A stretch of 64,000 nucleotides of DNA from Phycisphaerae bacterium (lineage in GTDB: Bacteria > Planctomycetota > Phycisphaerae > UBA1845 > Fen-1342). The notes under the pieces were generated by a model. The model was not told where the DNA came from. It saw only the letters and a program-made list of their open reading frames with translations, and did no database searches. Positions 8,123 to 16,582 of this stretch are shown one piece after another. The stretch covers positions 41,773-105,772 of the forward strand of contig JANQNU010000021.1 in assembly GCA_028279405.1 (NCBI GenBank), given 5' to 3'. The translations under genes were made by a program, and so were the position numbers. Position 1 is the stretch's first letter. Each line of letters opens with the position of its first letter.

Positions 8123-10503
8123 GGCTGAGTCCTCCCTGCCAATTGAGCCGCCGCCACCGCGGCCTGGCCGAACGCGATCCCGCCATCGTTGGGTGGTACG
8201 TGCTGGTGCCGCAGAACGCGCAGTCCACGAGCCGCAAGCAGCGTTCGGAGTCGCTCGGTCAGCAGTTGATTGCAGAATACGCCGCCGCTCAACACGACCG
8301 TCGACAAGCCCGTGCGAGCTGCCGACCGCATCGTGACCTCCGCCCAGGCCTGCGCAATCTGCTCGTGGAACAGCGCCGACAGTTCGCACGCCGACGCACC
8401 ACCGGCGACCCGAGCCAGCAGCGTCTGCACCAACGGCGTCAGAGCGACTTCATCGATTGTGTTGCGATGGATGGCGAAGAGCCGAGCGGGCGCATCAACA
8501 CCGGACCGCAAGACGGGCACCTCGTGGGCGGCAGCCTCCAAAGCGATCGGTGCCTCGGCCTCAAATCGGTTACGCCGGCACAGGCCGACCAGTGCCGCAA
8601 CGCCGTCAAAAACGCGGCCCAGGGCGCTGGAGGCGACACAGTTGATGTCGCGCTCGAGCATCGTGCAGAGCATTCGGCGCTCGTCGACGTCCGGATAGAG
8701 CGCCGCCGTCATTGGCAGCTGCGCGAAAGTGCCGGGAAACGCGTCGTGCAGCAGCGCCAGAGCACAACGACGCGTGTCGCGCGCCGCGGCGTCCCCGCCG
8801 GGCAACCGAAGCGGCCGTTGCCGCGCCAATCGCTCGTAGCCGCTCAGGTCCGCTCGCAGCAGCTCGCCGCCCCAGATCGTCCCGTCGTCGCCGAAACCCA
8901 CACCGTCAAAAATGAGCGCCAGCGCCGGACCCGACTCGCCGTGCTCGGCCAGTACGGCCGCCGCATGCGCGTGATGATGCTGCACTTCGATCAACGGCAC
9001 ACTGTGCCGCGACGCGAGCTGTTTCGCGTAGGTCGTGCTCAGATACAGCGGATGTCGATCACACGCGATCCACTGCGGCACAAGCTCGAACAACTGCTGC
9101 AGATCGTCAATGGTCCGTTTGAAGTGCGTAAAGGCCGACGGATGCTTGAGATCGCCGAGATGCTGGCTCAGGACAACCGTGTCCTCGCGAACGACCGCTA
9201 CCGTGTTCTTCAACTCCCCACCGACGCACACGCCCGGAGTCGGCGACGCGTTCGGCACCCTCAGCTCGGCCGGCACGTAGCCGCGTGCCCGGCGGATCGG
9301 CAGCACCGTCGTCGATCCCATATCGATCACGACCGAGTCGTCCACAGAACGCGCGATCGGTCGATTGTGCCAGAGAATTGCGTCACACAACGCGCCCAGC
9401 CGCTCGACAACCTCCTCGTCACGGTAGGTCAACGGCTCGTCGCTCGTGTTGCCACTGGTCATCACCAGGACGCGCTGACCCGCCAGGCGCGGCCGCTCAC
9501 ATCCGAACAGCAGCGCATGCACCGGCGTGTACGGCACCATCACGCCAAGTCGATGGTTGCCCGGCGCCACCTCCGGCGCGAGGTCCGCACCGGCGCGACG
9601 CGGCGCCAGCACGATCGGTTTGACGCACGATCTCAACACGTCACGCGCGGCATCACCAAGCGTGACGAGCGCATCCGCGGCGTCGATCGACTCGACCATC
9701 AGTGCGAACGGCTTTGCGTCACGCTGCTTGCGCTGCCGAAGTGCACGAACCGCCTCGTGATCGTCGGCCCGCACCGCCAGATGAAAGCCGCCGATACCCT
9801 TGACCGCCAATATCCGCCCTTCATTGAGCAGCGTCACGGCCTCCTGCACCGGATCTCCCGTCAGCTGCTCACCGCGCGGGTCCACGAGTTCGAGCCGCGG
9901 GCCGCAAACGCTGCACGCCGTCGGCTCGGCATGGAAACGACGATCGGCCGGCTCGACATACTCCGCTTCGCACCGCGGACAGAGCGAAAAACCCGCCATC
10001 GTCGTGTTCGTTCGATCGTACGGCGAACGATGAATGATCGAGTAGCGCGGACCGCAATTCGTGCAGTTGATCAACGCGTAGCCGAACCGCCGATCCGTCG
10101 GCGTTCGCAACTCGCGCAGACAGTCGGCACACGTCGCGGTGTCGACCGTGATCCGCGGATGATCGCCCGTCGACGCGCTCTGCGCAATCCGAAACTCGGA
10201 CTCGTCCGCCTCGATCGCAATCTCGTCGACCGTCATCTCACGAATGTCGGCCAGCGCCGGGGGATCCCGACGAACGTTCTCGAGAAAGCGCGCCAATCGA
10301 CTCCGCGGCCCCTGAACCTCGATGATGACACCGTCAGATACGTTACGAACCCACCCCCGCAACAGATGGCGCCGGGCCACACGGTAGATGAACGGCCGAA
10401 AGCCGACACCCTGCACCTGCCCACGAACGTATACCCGCTGGCGAAGCACTTCGTCGGCGTCAGACGCCAGCTTCTCAACAGGTTGATCAAGTGCCAACAA
10501 CAT
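8113..10503 (-). CDS. hypF: HypF, carbamoyltransferase for hydrogenase maturation
   Basis: First gene of the operon (796 residues, typical for HypF). It makes carbamoyl-adenylate from carbamoyl phosphate and transfers the group to HypE. Domains in order: acylphosphatase-like (VYVRGQVQGVGFRPF, about residues 24-38), two zinc-finger pairs (CADCLRELRT..CTNCGP and CPRCEAEY..CSVCGP), a YrdC/Sua5-like domain (LLNEGRILAVKGIGGFHLAV), and a Kae1-like domain with the metal-site VQHHHAHAA and VVLSGGVFCNQLL. Start ATG 10503 (MLLALDQPVEKL) has CCGGAG about seven bases upstream; a GTG at 10584 would add 27 Arg-rich residues and is less likely. Confidence 0.95.
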   Translation of the reverse strand: MLLALDQPVEKLASDADEVLRQRVYVRGQVQGVGFRPFIYRVARRHLLRGWVRNVSDGVIIEVQGPRSRLARFLENVRRDPPALADIREMTVDEIAIEADESEFRIAQSASTGDHPRITVDTATCADCLRELRTPTDRRFGYALINCTNCGPRYSIIHRSPYDRTNTTMAGFSLCPRCEAEYVEPADRRFHAEPTACSVCGPRLELVDPRGEQLTGDPVQEAVTLLNEGRILAVKGIGGFHLAVRADDHEAVRALRQRKQRDAKPFALMVESIDAADALVTLGDAARDVLRSCVKPIVLAPRRAGADLAPEVAPGNHRLGVMVPYTPVHALLFGCERPRLAGQRVLVMTSGNTSDEPLTYRDEEVVERLGALCDAILWHNRPIARSVDDSVVIDMGSTTVLPIRRARGYVPAELRVPNASPTPGVCVGGELKNTVAVVREDTVVLSQHLGDLKHPSAFTHFKRTIDDLQQLFELVPQWIACDRHPLYLSTTYAKQLASRHSVPLIEVQHHHAHAAAVLAEHGESGPALALIFDGVGFGDDGTIWGGELLRADLSGYERLARQRPLRLPGGDAAARDTRRCALALLHDAFPGTFAQLPMTAALYPDVDERRMLCTMLERDINCVASSALGRVFDGVAALVGLCRRNRFEAEAPIALEAAAHEVPVLRSGVDAPARLFAIHRNTIDEVALTPLVQTLLARVAGGASACELSALFHEQIAQAWAEVTMRSAARTGLSTVVLSGGVFCNQLLTERLRTLLAARGLRVLRHQHVPPNDGGIAFGQAAVAAAQLAGRTQPCV

Positions 10504-10662
10504 CACGGGCTCCGGAGCGCTTGCACCTCCCGGACGCAACCAGCGGCGCAGTCGCTTGCGCCGCGTCTCTGCGTGAAACAACACAGCAATTTCGGTGCCG
10601 AAAATCCACCCGAGCGCGAGATTCGTTGATGCGCAACGCCGCGCTGGCGAGCGAGTTGCACT

Positions 10663-10676
10663 GGTAGCTTGCTACC
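10663..10676. promoter_or_regulatory. Palindrome GGTAGC-TT-GCTACC upstream of hypF
   Basis: A perfect 6+6 inverted repeat with a two-base centre, 160 bases upstream of the hypF start. It could be an operator for the hydrogenase operon or simply part of the repeat-rich spacer. No transcription factor is assigned. Confidence 0.25.
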
Positions 10677-10743
10677 CGTTTTCAGGGGGTGCTAGCGACA
10701 TTCGCTGGATCCACTAGCGGCTTGATCAAACGCACGTTCCCAA

Positions 10744-10791
10744 CACTGGCGGACAAGGGGGCATTGCCCCTTTGCATTGCCAGTGCCACCC
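10744..10791. repeat. Dispersed inverted-repeat element (CACTGGCGG ... CCAGTGCCACC)
   Basis: The left arm CACTGGCGGACAAG and right arm CCAGTGCCACC match the compact element at 53232-53254 (CACTGGCGG-GCAAG-CCGCCAGTG followed by CCACCC). Here the middle is interrupted by an additional small inverted repeat (GGGGCATTGCCCC). It resembles REP-type palindromic repeats. Confidence 0.55.
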
Positions 10792-10837
10792 ACCTGACGG
10801 CGCCAGTGCGAGCCGCGAGCGCAAGCGAGCGGTCAAT

Positions 10838-10940
10838 GGCGGGCGAGACGCCCGCCCCACCCTTGTGTTTTTCTCGGGATCGTTCTTACTTACTGGGGGC
10901 GGCGTAGACGCCTGTCTCAGAAAGGGAGCTTGCTTCCCCC
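10838..10940. repeat. Copy of the ~95-bp dispersed repeat
   Basis: Starts GGCGGGCGAGACGCCCGCC, then CCACCC, then a middle with GGATCGTTCTTACT, then GGCGTAGACGCCTG and GAGCTTGCTTCCCC. The same order of blocks occurs twice in tandem at 55192-55386 (GGATCGTTCTTGCC, GTAGATGCCTGCCTC, GCAGCTTGCTCCCC). Each block contains its own short palindrome. Confidence 0.6.
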
Positions 10941-10987
10941 GTCGCTAGCGCTCCGGGGTCGCATGGGAGCGTCTCTCGGTGCCAAGG

Positions 10988-12313
10988 CTACTGCGTGAAA
11001 ACGCGCATCCCGGGCGTGATCTCGCGCGACGGATGAGCCACGATTTCCTCATCATCGGCGAGCCCGGCGATAACCTGCGCCCGGTCGTCGTTCATCAGGC
11101 CCACCTGGACCGCTTGTTGAACGACGCGTCCCTCCCGAACCGTCAACACCTGCCACTCCGAATCATCCGCGCGGAACAGGCAGGTACGCGGCACGGTCAG
11201 CGCATCCTCAGCTGTATCCAGGAAGATCCGCACGTACGCCCGAAACCCTGTCCCCAGCGCCGCCGGTCGCTGATCCATTGTGATCGCGACGTTGACGCGT
11301 TGCTGCTCGACGCCGAGCGAGCTGACTTTCCGGAACGCCGCGGGGTAGACCCGCGCGACACGCCCGGCGATCGAGCCGCTCGGCAGGCCGTGACCGAAGA
11401 TCTCGACCGGGTCGTCCGACCGCACCTCCGTCGCGCGCTCGGTCAGCACCTCGGCGATCACCTCCATCTCCTCGAGCCGCCCGATGGTCAACAGCTGCGT
11501 CCCCGCCGCGAGGTACTGTCGACGCGTCTGATGCCGATTGAGGACAACGCCGCTGACCGGCGAGCGGATCTGCGCCCGAGCGAGGTTGCGTTGCTCGATC
11601 GTGAGCTGCGTCCGCGCCTCGGCAAGTTCCTTCCGCCGTTGTTCGAGGGTGAAGTCTTTGCGATCGGTGTAGTCGCGGATGAACTTGGGCCCGATGTACG
11701 CAACCGCTTCCAGTGTCTTCAGCGCCGCCAGCTCGAGACTGTCGCTTTGCAGCTCGGCACGTGCACGTCGAAAGTCCATCTCGGCCTCGCGCATCTCGCG
11801 GTCCGATGCCTGGGCAGCTTCGCCGAGCTTCCGTAGACGCCCGAGGTCGTGCTCGGCGAACTCCGCGATCGCCTGGCTGGCCTCGATCTTCGCCTCGGCC
11901 GCCTGGACTGTTTCACGGATCGCTTTGACGGTCGCCTCCGCCTCGATCAGGGCGTTGTCTTCCAGCCGATGGTCGGAGACCTCCGCGATCTGTGCTTCCA
12001 GTACTGCGATCCGCTGTTCGGCCTGCGATACGCGGTCACGTAGATCGTCGGCCTCCAGCGCAGCCACCACCTGGCCTGCCTCCACCCGGTCCCCTTCCCG
12101 TAGCCGAATCGGCTCGAGCCAGCCACTGATCGGCATGGACACCAGGTAGTCGTGCGGCAGCTCCGTGACTGCCTGCTCCTCAACGTACGTCCGGATCGTC
12201 TCCCGGACCGGGCGGACGACCACCACGACAGCGTCCGGCTGGACCGTCGACCAGGCAATCGCGCCTACCACCACGACCAGGATCCCGACCAGCACCACCC
12301 AGTTACGGTTCAT
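10988..12313 (-). CDS. HlyD/MacA-type periplasmic adaptor of an ABC exporter
   Basis: Membrane-fusion protein (441 residues) with one N-terminal span (about residues 5-24, VVLVGILVVVVGAIAWS). The first lipoyl half follows (GWLEPIRLREGDRVEAGQVV), then a long coiled-coil hairpin (about residues 95-240, heptad-rich Ala/Glu/Arg), then the second half (RSPVSGVVLNRHQT). It lies directly downstream of a permease and an ATPase (11-base gap), so the three form a tripartite-style exporter, like DevBCA or MacAB. The cargo is unknown. ATG 12313 is chosen over GTG 12316. Confidence 0.87.
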   Translation of the reverse strand: MNRNWVVLVGILVVVVGAIAWSTVQPDAVVVVVRPVRETIRTYVEEQAVTELPHDYLVSMPISGWLEPIRLREGDRVEAGQVVAALEADDLRDRVSQAEQRIAVLEAQIAEVSDHRLEDNALIEAEATVKAIRETVQAAEAKIEASQAIAEFAEHDLGRLRKLGEAAQASDREMREAEMDFRRARAELQSDSLELAALKTLEAVAYIGPKFIRDYTDRKDFTLEQRRKELAEARTQLTIEQRNLARAQIRSPVSGVVLNRHQTRRQYLAAGTQLLTIGRLEEMEVIAEVLTERATEVRSDDPVEIFGHGLPSGSIAGRVARVYPAAFRKVSSLGVEQQRVNVAITMDQRPAALGTGFRAYVRIFLDTAEDALTVPRTCLFRADDSEWQVLTVREGRVVQQAVQVGLMNDDRAQVIAGLADDEEIVAHPSREITPGMRVFTQ

Positions 12314-12324
12314 CACGCACCCCG

Positions 12325-14706
12325 TTACTCCTTGACCTTTACACCTTCAAGCCAGTTGAGTTTGCGCACCTGCCAATAGACCAGCACCTGCGCCGAAAGA
12401 ACGAAAAGCAGCGCGAGCAGCGCCGTCAGCCCCGCCACCTCGGGCTTGATCCGGATCGGCATACGGAACAACTCCGTGTCGTAGGCCTGTGACACGAGCT
12501 GAATCAGGCCGTACCCCATCGGGCCCGCCAGCAGCACACCAAGCACGAATATGATCATGTTCTGACGGATCAGGATGCCCGCAACCTCCGCAGGCGAGTA
12601 CCCCAGCACGCGCAACGTCGAGATCTCGCGCAGCCGGTCACCAATCTCGATCAGCGCGTTGTTGAGCGCGCTGCCGAACGAGATGGCACCGGCGAACAGC
12701 ACCATCAGACCGATGGAGAAGCGGCCGGTCTCGACGAGCGTCCGCTCCAGATTACGCTTGGTCTCCGCACGCACACTCAATCCCTGCGCGTTGGGCAGCG
12801 TCTTGATTCGCCGATACAACGCCGCACGCTGCGGCTCATCGACCAGTAGTTGAACCGAGTTCAGCACCAGCGATTCGCCCACGAGCGTACTCAGATATCG
12901 CAGATCGGCATAGCAATCGAGCCCGATGAACGTGTCCGTAATCGCCACGATCGGGGCCCGGCGCATCTGACGCCGACCACGCACCGGCGTGACCCGCACG
13001 GCATCCCCCACGTCCACTCCGAGCAGGTCGGCGAGCTTGCGCGAGAACACCAGCCCGTGCGGCGGAATGTCCACGACCGCACCGTCCGCCCGGCGCGGCG
13101 TCGTGAGCCGGTGCCCTTCGACGAGCCCGCTGATGGCCATCCGCCGCGAGGCGGCTCCATGAGCGAGATCGCAGCGCAACCCGAACAACGGCTCGGCCAG
13201 CTCAACGCCCGGCAAGGCCTGCGCTTCGAACAAGGCCGCCAGCGACTCCTCATCGCGCATTCCAACGTCGAGATCGCTGTGCGCGACCGCGTCGAACTGA
13301 TAGTCGATCATCGAAATGAACGAATCGAACAATACCAACGCCATCAGAATGATCGAAATCGAGACTGCGGTCGCGAAGATCGAAGTGGCGGTCCGGAAGT
13401 GGTTGCGAAACACACTACGGAACGCCATGTGCGTGCGAAACCCGAACAGGCGCCAGAACCAGCGGCACCGTTCGAGCAAGATGGCGCCGCCACGTTCCGG
13501 CGGGTTCTGACGCATCGCAGCGGCCGGCTGAAGCCGCAGGACCGCCAGCACGCCGCGAAACGTTCCCAGGATCGAGAAGCCAACGCTGATCACCAGGCCC
13601 CAGATGAGCAGATCCGGATAGACATGGAATGCAAAGCCGGGAAAGCTGAAGAAGCTCTTGTACGTCTCGATCATCGCATACGCCATGCCGAGTCCCAGTG
13701 CGGCACCGCCTAATGCCCCAGCAATCCCGACGACCACGCCGAATGACAGGTAATGCCACATTACCTGCCGGTCGGAGTAACCGATCGCCTTGAGCGTGCC
13801 GATGACCGCGCGTTGTCGCTGCGCGAGCCGCAACATGAGGATATTGAGCGCCAGTGCCGCGACACTCAGAAACACCGCCGGCATAACGGTCGCAGTCTTG
13901 CCCAAACCGTCGATCTCGTCGGAGAGAAACCGATGCGACGCCTGTCGCTTGCGCGGCACGACTTCCAACACGCCGAACGGCTCGAGCACACGTTCCAGTC
14001 GCGCCAACAAGTCTTCAGGGCGCGCCGCTGCGCTCGGCGTGAGCTGGCACACAACCTGGTTACACGCGTCCTTGAAACCGAGCACGTCACGTGCGAAACG
14101 CTCTTTCACGTAGAGCACACCAAAATGCTCGGGGTCCGGGATGATGTCGCCAGGCCCGCGCACCATGTAGGCGTACTCGGGACTGATCGCGGTACCGACG
14201 ATCACGAATGACTCGCGCTTGCGATTGAGGATGACGTGCAGGCGATCGCCGGGATCAAGCCCACGCGCCTTGGCAAAATCCTCGCTAATGATCGCTTCCG
14301 AATCGCGGCGCTGCGAGAAGCCGGAGCCGCGCACCAGGTGGATGCCATTGAGAGTACGGTCGTAACCGACCGACGGCGTTGAAATGAGCCGGGCGCTCAA
14401 CGGGCGCGTCTCGTCCGGCACGTCGAGAATCACATCGAAGACGACCCGCGCGTCCAGCCGGGCGATCTCGGGCCACGACCGGATGCGTTCGGTCACCGAG
14501 AGCGGTGCCTTTTTGAGATCCACCCAGACATCGGCAAAATGGTACGCTCGGTAGTACGATGCCTGGCTCTCGACGAGGTTGCGCTGGGCGGTACCGAGAC
14601 CGACGAACGCGCCGATCCCGATCCCGATGATCAGCAGAATCGACGCCAGCGTCCCGAGACTGGCAAAGGTGTCGCGAAGCAACTTCCGATTCAGGACGCT
14701 CAGCAT
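12325..14706 (-). CDS. FtsX/MacB-type ABC transporter permease
   Basis: Permease of 793 residues with the duplicated FtsX layout: an N-terminal span (about residues 18-38, LASILLIIGIGIGAFVG), a large extracytoplasmic domain, and a cluster of three spans around residues 275-395. A second span lies near 440, followed by a second soluble domain and a final group of three spans (about 690-780). The cytoplasmic signature LRLAQRQRAVIGTLKAIGYS and its repeat LREISTLRVLGYSPAEV are the coupling segments seen in FtsX-family permeases. The start ATG 14706 is two bases from the stop of the ATPase gene. Confidence 0.9.
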   Translation of the reverse strand: MLSVLNRKLLRDTFASLGTLASILLIIGIGIGAFVGLGTAQRNLVESQASYYRAYHFADVWVDLKKAPLSVTERIRSWPEIARLDARVVFDVILDVPDETRPLSARLISTPSVGYDRTLNGIHLVRGSGFSQRRDSEAIISEDFAKARGLDPGDRLHVILNRKRESFVIVGTAISPEYAYMVRGPGDIIPDPEHFGVLYVKERFARDVLGFKDACNQVVCQLTPSAAARPEDLLARLERVLEPFGVLEVVPRKRQASHRFLSDEIDGLGKTATVMPAVFLSVAALALNILMLRLAQRQRAVIGTLKAIGYSDRQVMWHYLSFGVVVGIAGALGGAALGLGMAYAMIETYKSFFSFPGFAFHVYPDLLIWGLVISVGFSILGTFRGVLAVLRLQPAAAMRQNPPERGGAILLERCRWFWRLFGFRTHMAFRSVFRNHFRTATSIFATAVSISIILMALVLFDSFISMIDYQFDAVAHSDLDVGMRDEESLAALFEAQALPGVELAEPLFGLRCDLAHGAASRRMAISGLVEGHRLTTPRRADGAVVDIPPHGLVFSRKLADLLGVDVGDAVRVTPVRGRRQMRRAPIVAITDTFIGLDCYADLRYLSTLVGESLVLNSVQLLVDEPQRAALYRRIKTLPNAQGLSVRAETKRNLERTLVETGRFSIGLMVLFAGAISFGSALNNALIEIGDRLREISTLRVLGYSPAEVAGILIRQNMIIFVLGVLLAGPMGYGLIQLVSQAYDTELFRMPIRIKPEVAGLTALLALLFVLSAQVLVYWQVRKLNWLEGVKVKE

Positions 14707-14708
14707 CG

Positions 14709-15455
14709 CTACCAGGTGACCTCGTTCGCCGCGAGCGGCGATTCGTTCTCGAGCGACTCGGTGACGCGGCCGCTGACAATCCGCACGACGCGATCGGCGA
14801 TCGATGCGATTGCCGGGTTGTGCGTAATCAGCAGGATCGAAAGCCCGCGTTCCCGGTTCAACGCCTGGAGCAGTGCCAACACCGTCCGTGCGGTGGGCAG
14901 GTCGAGCGCCCCCGTCGGCTCGTCAGCGAGCAGCAGGGTCGGACGCTTGGCCAAGGCGCGCGCAATCGACACGCGTTGCTGCTCGCCGCCGGACAGCTGG
15001 GCGGGAAAGTGGTCGCATCGCTCGGCCAGCCCGACCAACTCGAGTGCCTCGCCGGGATCGAGCGGACGCTCGGCGAGCTCCGTCGCGGCCTGCACGTTTT
15101 CGTACGCCGTCAGCGTCGGAATCAGATTATAAAACTGAAAAATGAAACCGACGTGAGCGCGACGGTAGCGCGTCAACTCGCGATCCGAGAGTGCCGCGAG
15201 ATCTTCCTCCAGATGCCAGACGTGCCCGCTCGTGGGACGGTCCATTCCGCCGATGAGGTTCAAGAGTGTGCTCTTGCCCGAGCCCGACGGCCCGAGAATC
15301 GTGATGAACTCACCGAATCGAATATCGAGGTCCGCGTCGACGAGCGCCGGCACCTCGATGTCCCCCATCCGAAAGATGCGCGCAGCACGTTCCACGCGAA
15401 TCTGTACACCCCGGTCCAATTCCGATCCTGCCTGCGTCGAATCAACTGTTGCCAT
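14709..15455 (-). CDS. LolD/MacB-type ABC transporter ATP-binding protein
   Basis: ATPase of the exporter (248 residues). Walker A GPSGSGKST, Q-loop FIFQFYNLIPTLTA, signature LSGGEQQR, Walker B LLLADEPTGALD and switch His (ITHNPA) are all present. The Q-loop sequence is typical of the LolD/MacB/FtsE branch that pairs with FtsX-type permeases. Start ATG 15455 (MATVDSTQAGSEL) is chosen; the frame remains open to 15611 without an obvious ribosome site. It is the promoter-proximal gene of the three-gene exporter operon. Confidence 0.92.
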   Translation of the reverse strand: MATVDSTQAGSELDRGVQIRVERAARIFRMGDIEVPALVDADLDIRFGEFITILGPSGSGKSTLLNLIGGMDRPTSGHVWHLEEDLAALSDRELTRYRRAHVGFIFQFYNLIPTLTAYENVQAATELAERPLDPGEALELVGLAERCDHFPAQLSGGEQQRVSIARALAKRPTLLLADEPTGALDLPTARTVLALLQALNRERGLSILLITHNPAIASIADRVVRIVSGRVTESLENESPLAANEVTW

Positions 15456-15649
15456 GGACACCCGCGTCGTGGAACGCCTGATCGGCGCGGCCGCGCGCCG
15501 AGCCCTTTCGCTGATCATACGGCCGCGCGCGCCGCCTGCCCACCGAGGATCCCGCTTCAGGAGCAGAGGCGCACTCGCGTGCGCCGCTTCAAGAAGCCCC
15601 CGACAGAGCAAACCGGGCGCACCGTCACAAGTCAGGGAAACGTCGACTG

Positions 15650-16303
15650 TTATGCCACGGGCTTGACCTCGGGCTCGATCAGGTTGAGCACTGTGTGCGG
15701 ATCGCGCCCGCTCGCGAGCAGCTTGATCACGATCGCTGCCGCCGCTTCGAGTAGCCGGGCATAGTGGAGCTCGCCGAGGTCAAACGGAGCGCTGCCGAGA
15801 TCCTCGATGAGCGTTGCCGCCTGTCGTTTGGCGCCGAGGTCGTCTCCGCAGTAAAGCGTGACAAGGGTCCGACCGTCGAACACCGGCGGCTCCATCCCCC
15901 ACACCGTAGCCTGACACATGTTGAACGCTTTGACCACATGCGCCTGCGGAGCGCAGTCGGCGATTACCTCGGACAGTGATTTGCCGTCATACGTTCGGGG
16001 CAGGAAGTCGTTTCGGTTATGACTGACCGGATTGTTGATATCCAGTAACGTCTTGCCGGCCAGCGCGTCGGCTCCACCAATGAGATCGATGGCGTCGATG
16101 GCGACCTCATGCCGCGTCGCCAGGACAATGACGTCCGCTACCTGCACCAGTTCGGACGGCTCGCAATGCGACGCCCCGATCGCCTCGGCCAGGGCTTGCG
16201 CCTTCTGACGACTCCGGCCGCTAATCGAAACCGCGTGATCCGCGACCCAGCGAGACCCCAGTGCCCGCGCCATGCTCCCGTAGCCGACAAAGCCGATCCG
16301 CAT
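15650..16303 (-). CDS. NADPH-dependent F420-reductase-like oxidoreductase
   Basis: Rossmann-fold protein of 217 residues. The N-terminus MRIGFVGYGSMARALGSRW is a GxGxxA dinucleotide-binding loop. SISGRSRQKAQAL after beta-2 places Ser/Arg where NADP-binding enzymes contact the 2'-phosphate. Further conserved segments are VIVLATRHEVAID, LLDINNPV and VVKAFN. This pattern is shared by F420H2:NADP oxidoreductases and related reductases, and the exact substrate cannot be read from sequence. Two adjacent ATGs exist (16306, 16303), with GGGAGG upstream best spaced for 16303. No F420 biosynthesis gene is seen nearby. Confidence 0.75.
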   Translation of the reverse strand: MRIGFVGYGSMARALGSRWVADHAVSISGRSRQKAQALAEAIGASHCEPSELVQVADVIVLATRHEVAIDAIDLIGGADALAGKTLLDINNPVSHNRNDFLPRTYDGKSLSEVIADCAPQAHVVKAFNMCQATVWGMEPPVFDGRTLVTLYCGDDLGAKRQAATLIEDLGSAPFDLGELHYARLLEAAAAIVIKLLASGRDPHTVLNLIEPEVKPVA

Positions 16304-16582
16304 CATGCACCTCCCATCGAACGCCCGTCATTGGGCGCCAGGACCCCCACGACCACGCCGATCCCCACGAAAAGAGCGCTCAACACAATGCAATAAACTA
16401 ATCCCACCGCCTCGGACCTGGTTAGCAAGGTCCGAAAAACAAAGTCGACGCTCATAGTAATACCATCAGGCACCAAAATCGGTCATTCCGCACCAAAAAG
16501 TCATATTTTATGGGAAACAGAAGTTAGGAGAGATTCCCTGGAGAGAATCCGGCAAGCTAGAGAAAAATGGGTCGTTGCTGCG

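Larger units (their letters stand above)
10504..10987. other. 484-base spacer between hypF and the exporter genes
   Basis: No convincing gene is present. The spacer holds the presumed promoter region of the hydrogenase operon (its right-hand strand reads leftward into hypF) and a 14-base palindrome (10663-10676). It also holds two blocks of dispersed GC-rich repeat sequence (10744-10791 and about 10838-10940), relatives of which occur at 53232-53254 and 55192-55410. Confidence 0.6.

Noticed and set aside
8101..10629. 842-residue open frame on the plus strand opposite hypF
   Set aside because: A mirror of the hypF gene; Arg/Gln/His-rich, no motifs, and hypF itself is certain.
16410..16440. 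Hairpin CGGACCT..AGGTCCG as a terminator
   Set aside because: No T tract follows on either strand; A-rich sequence follows on the plus strand.
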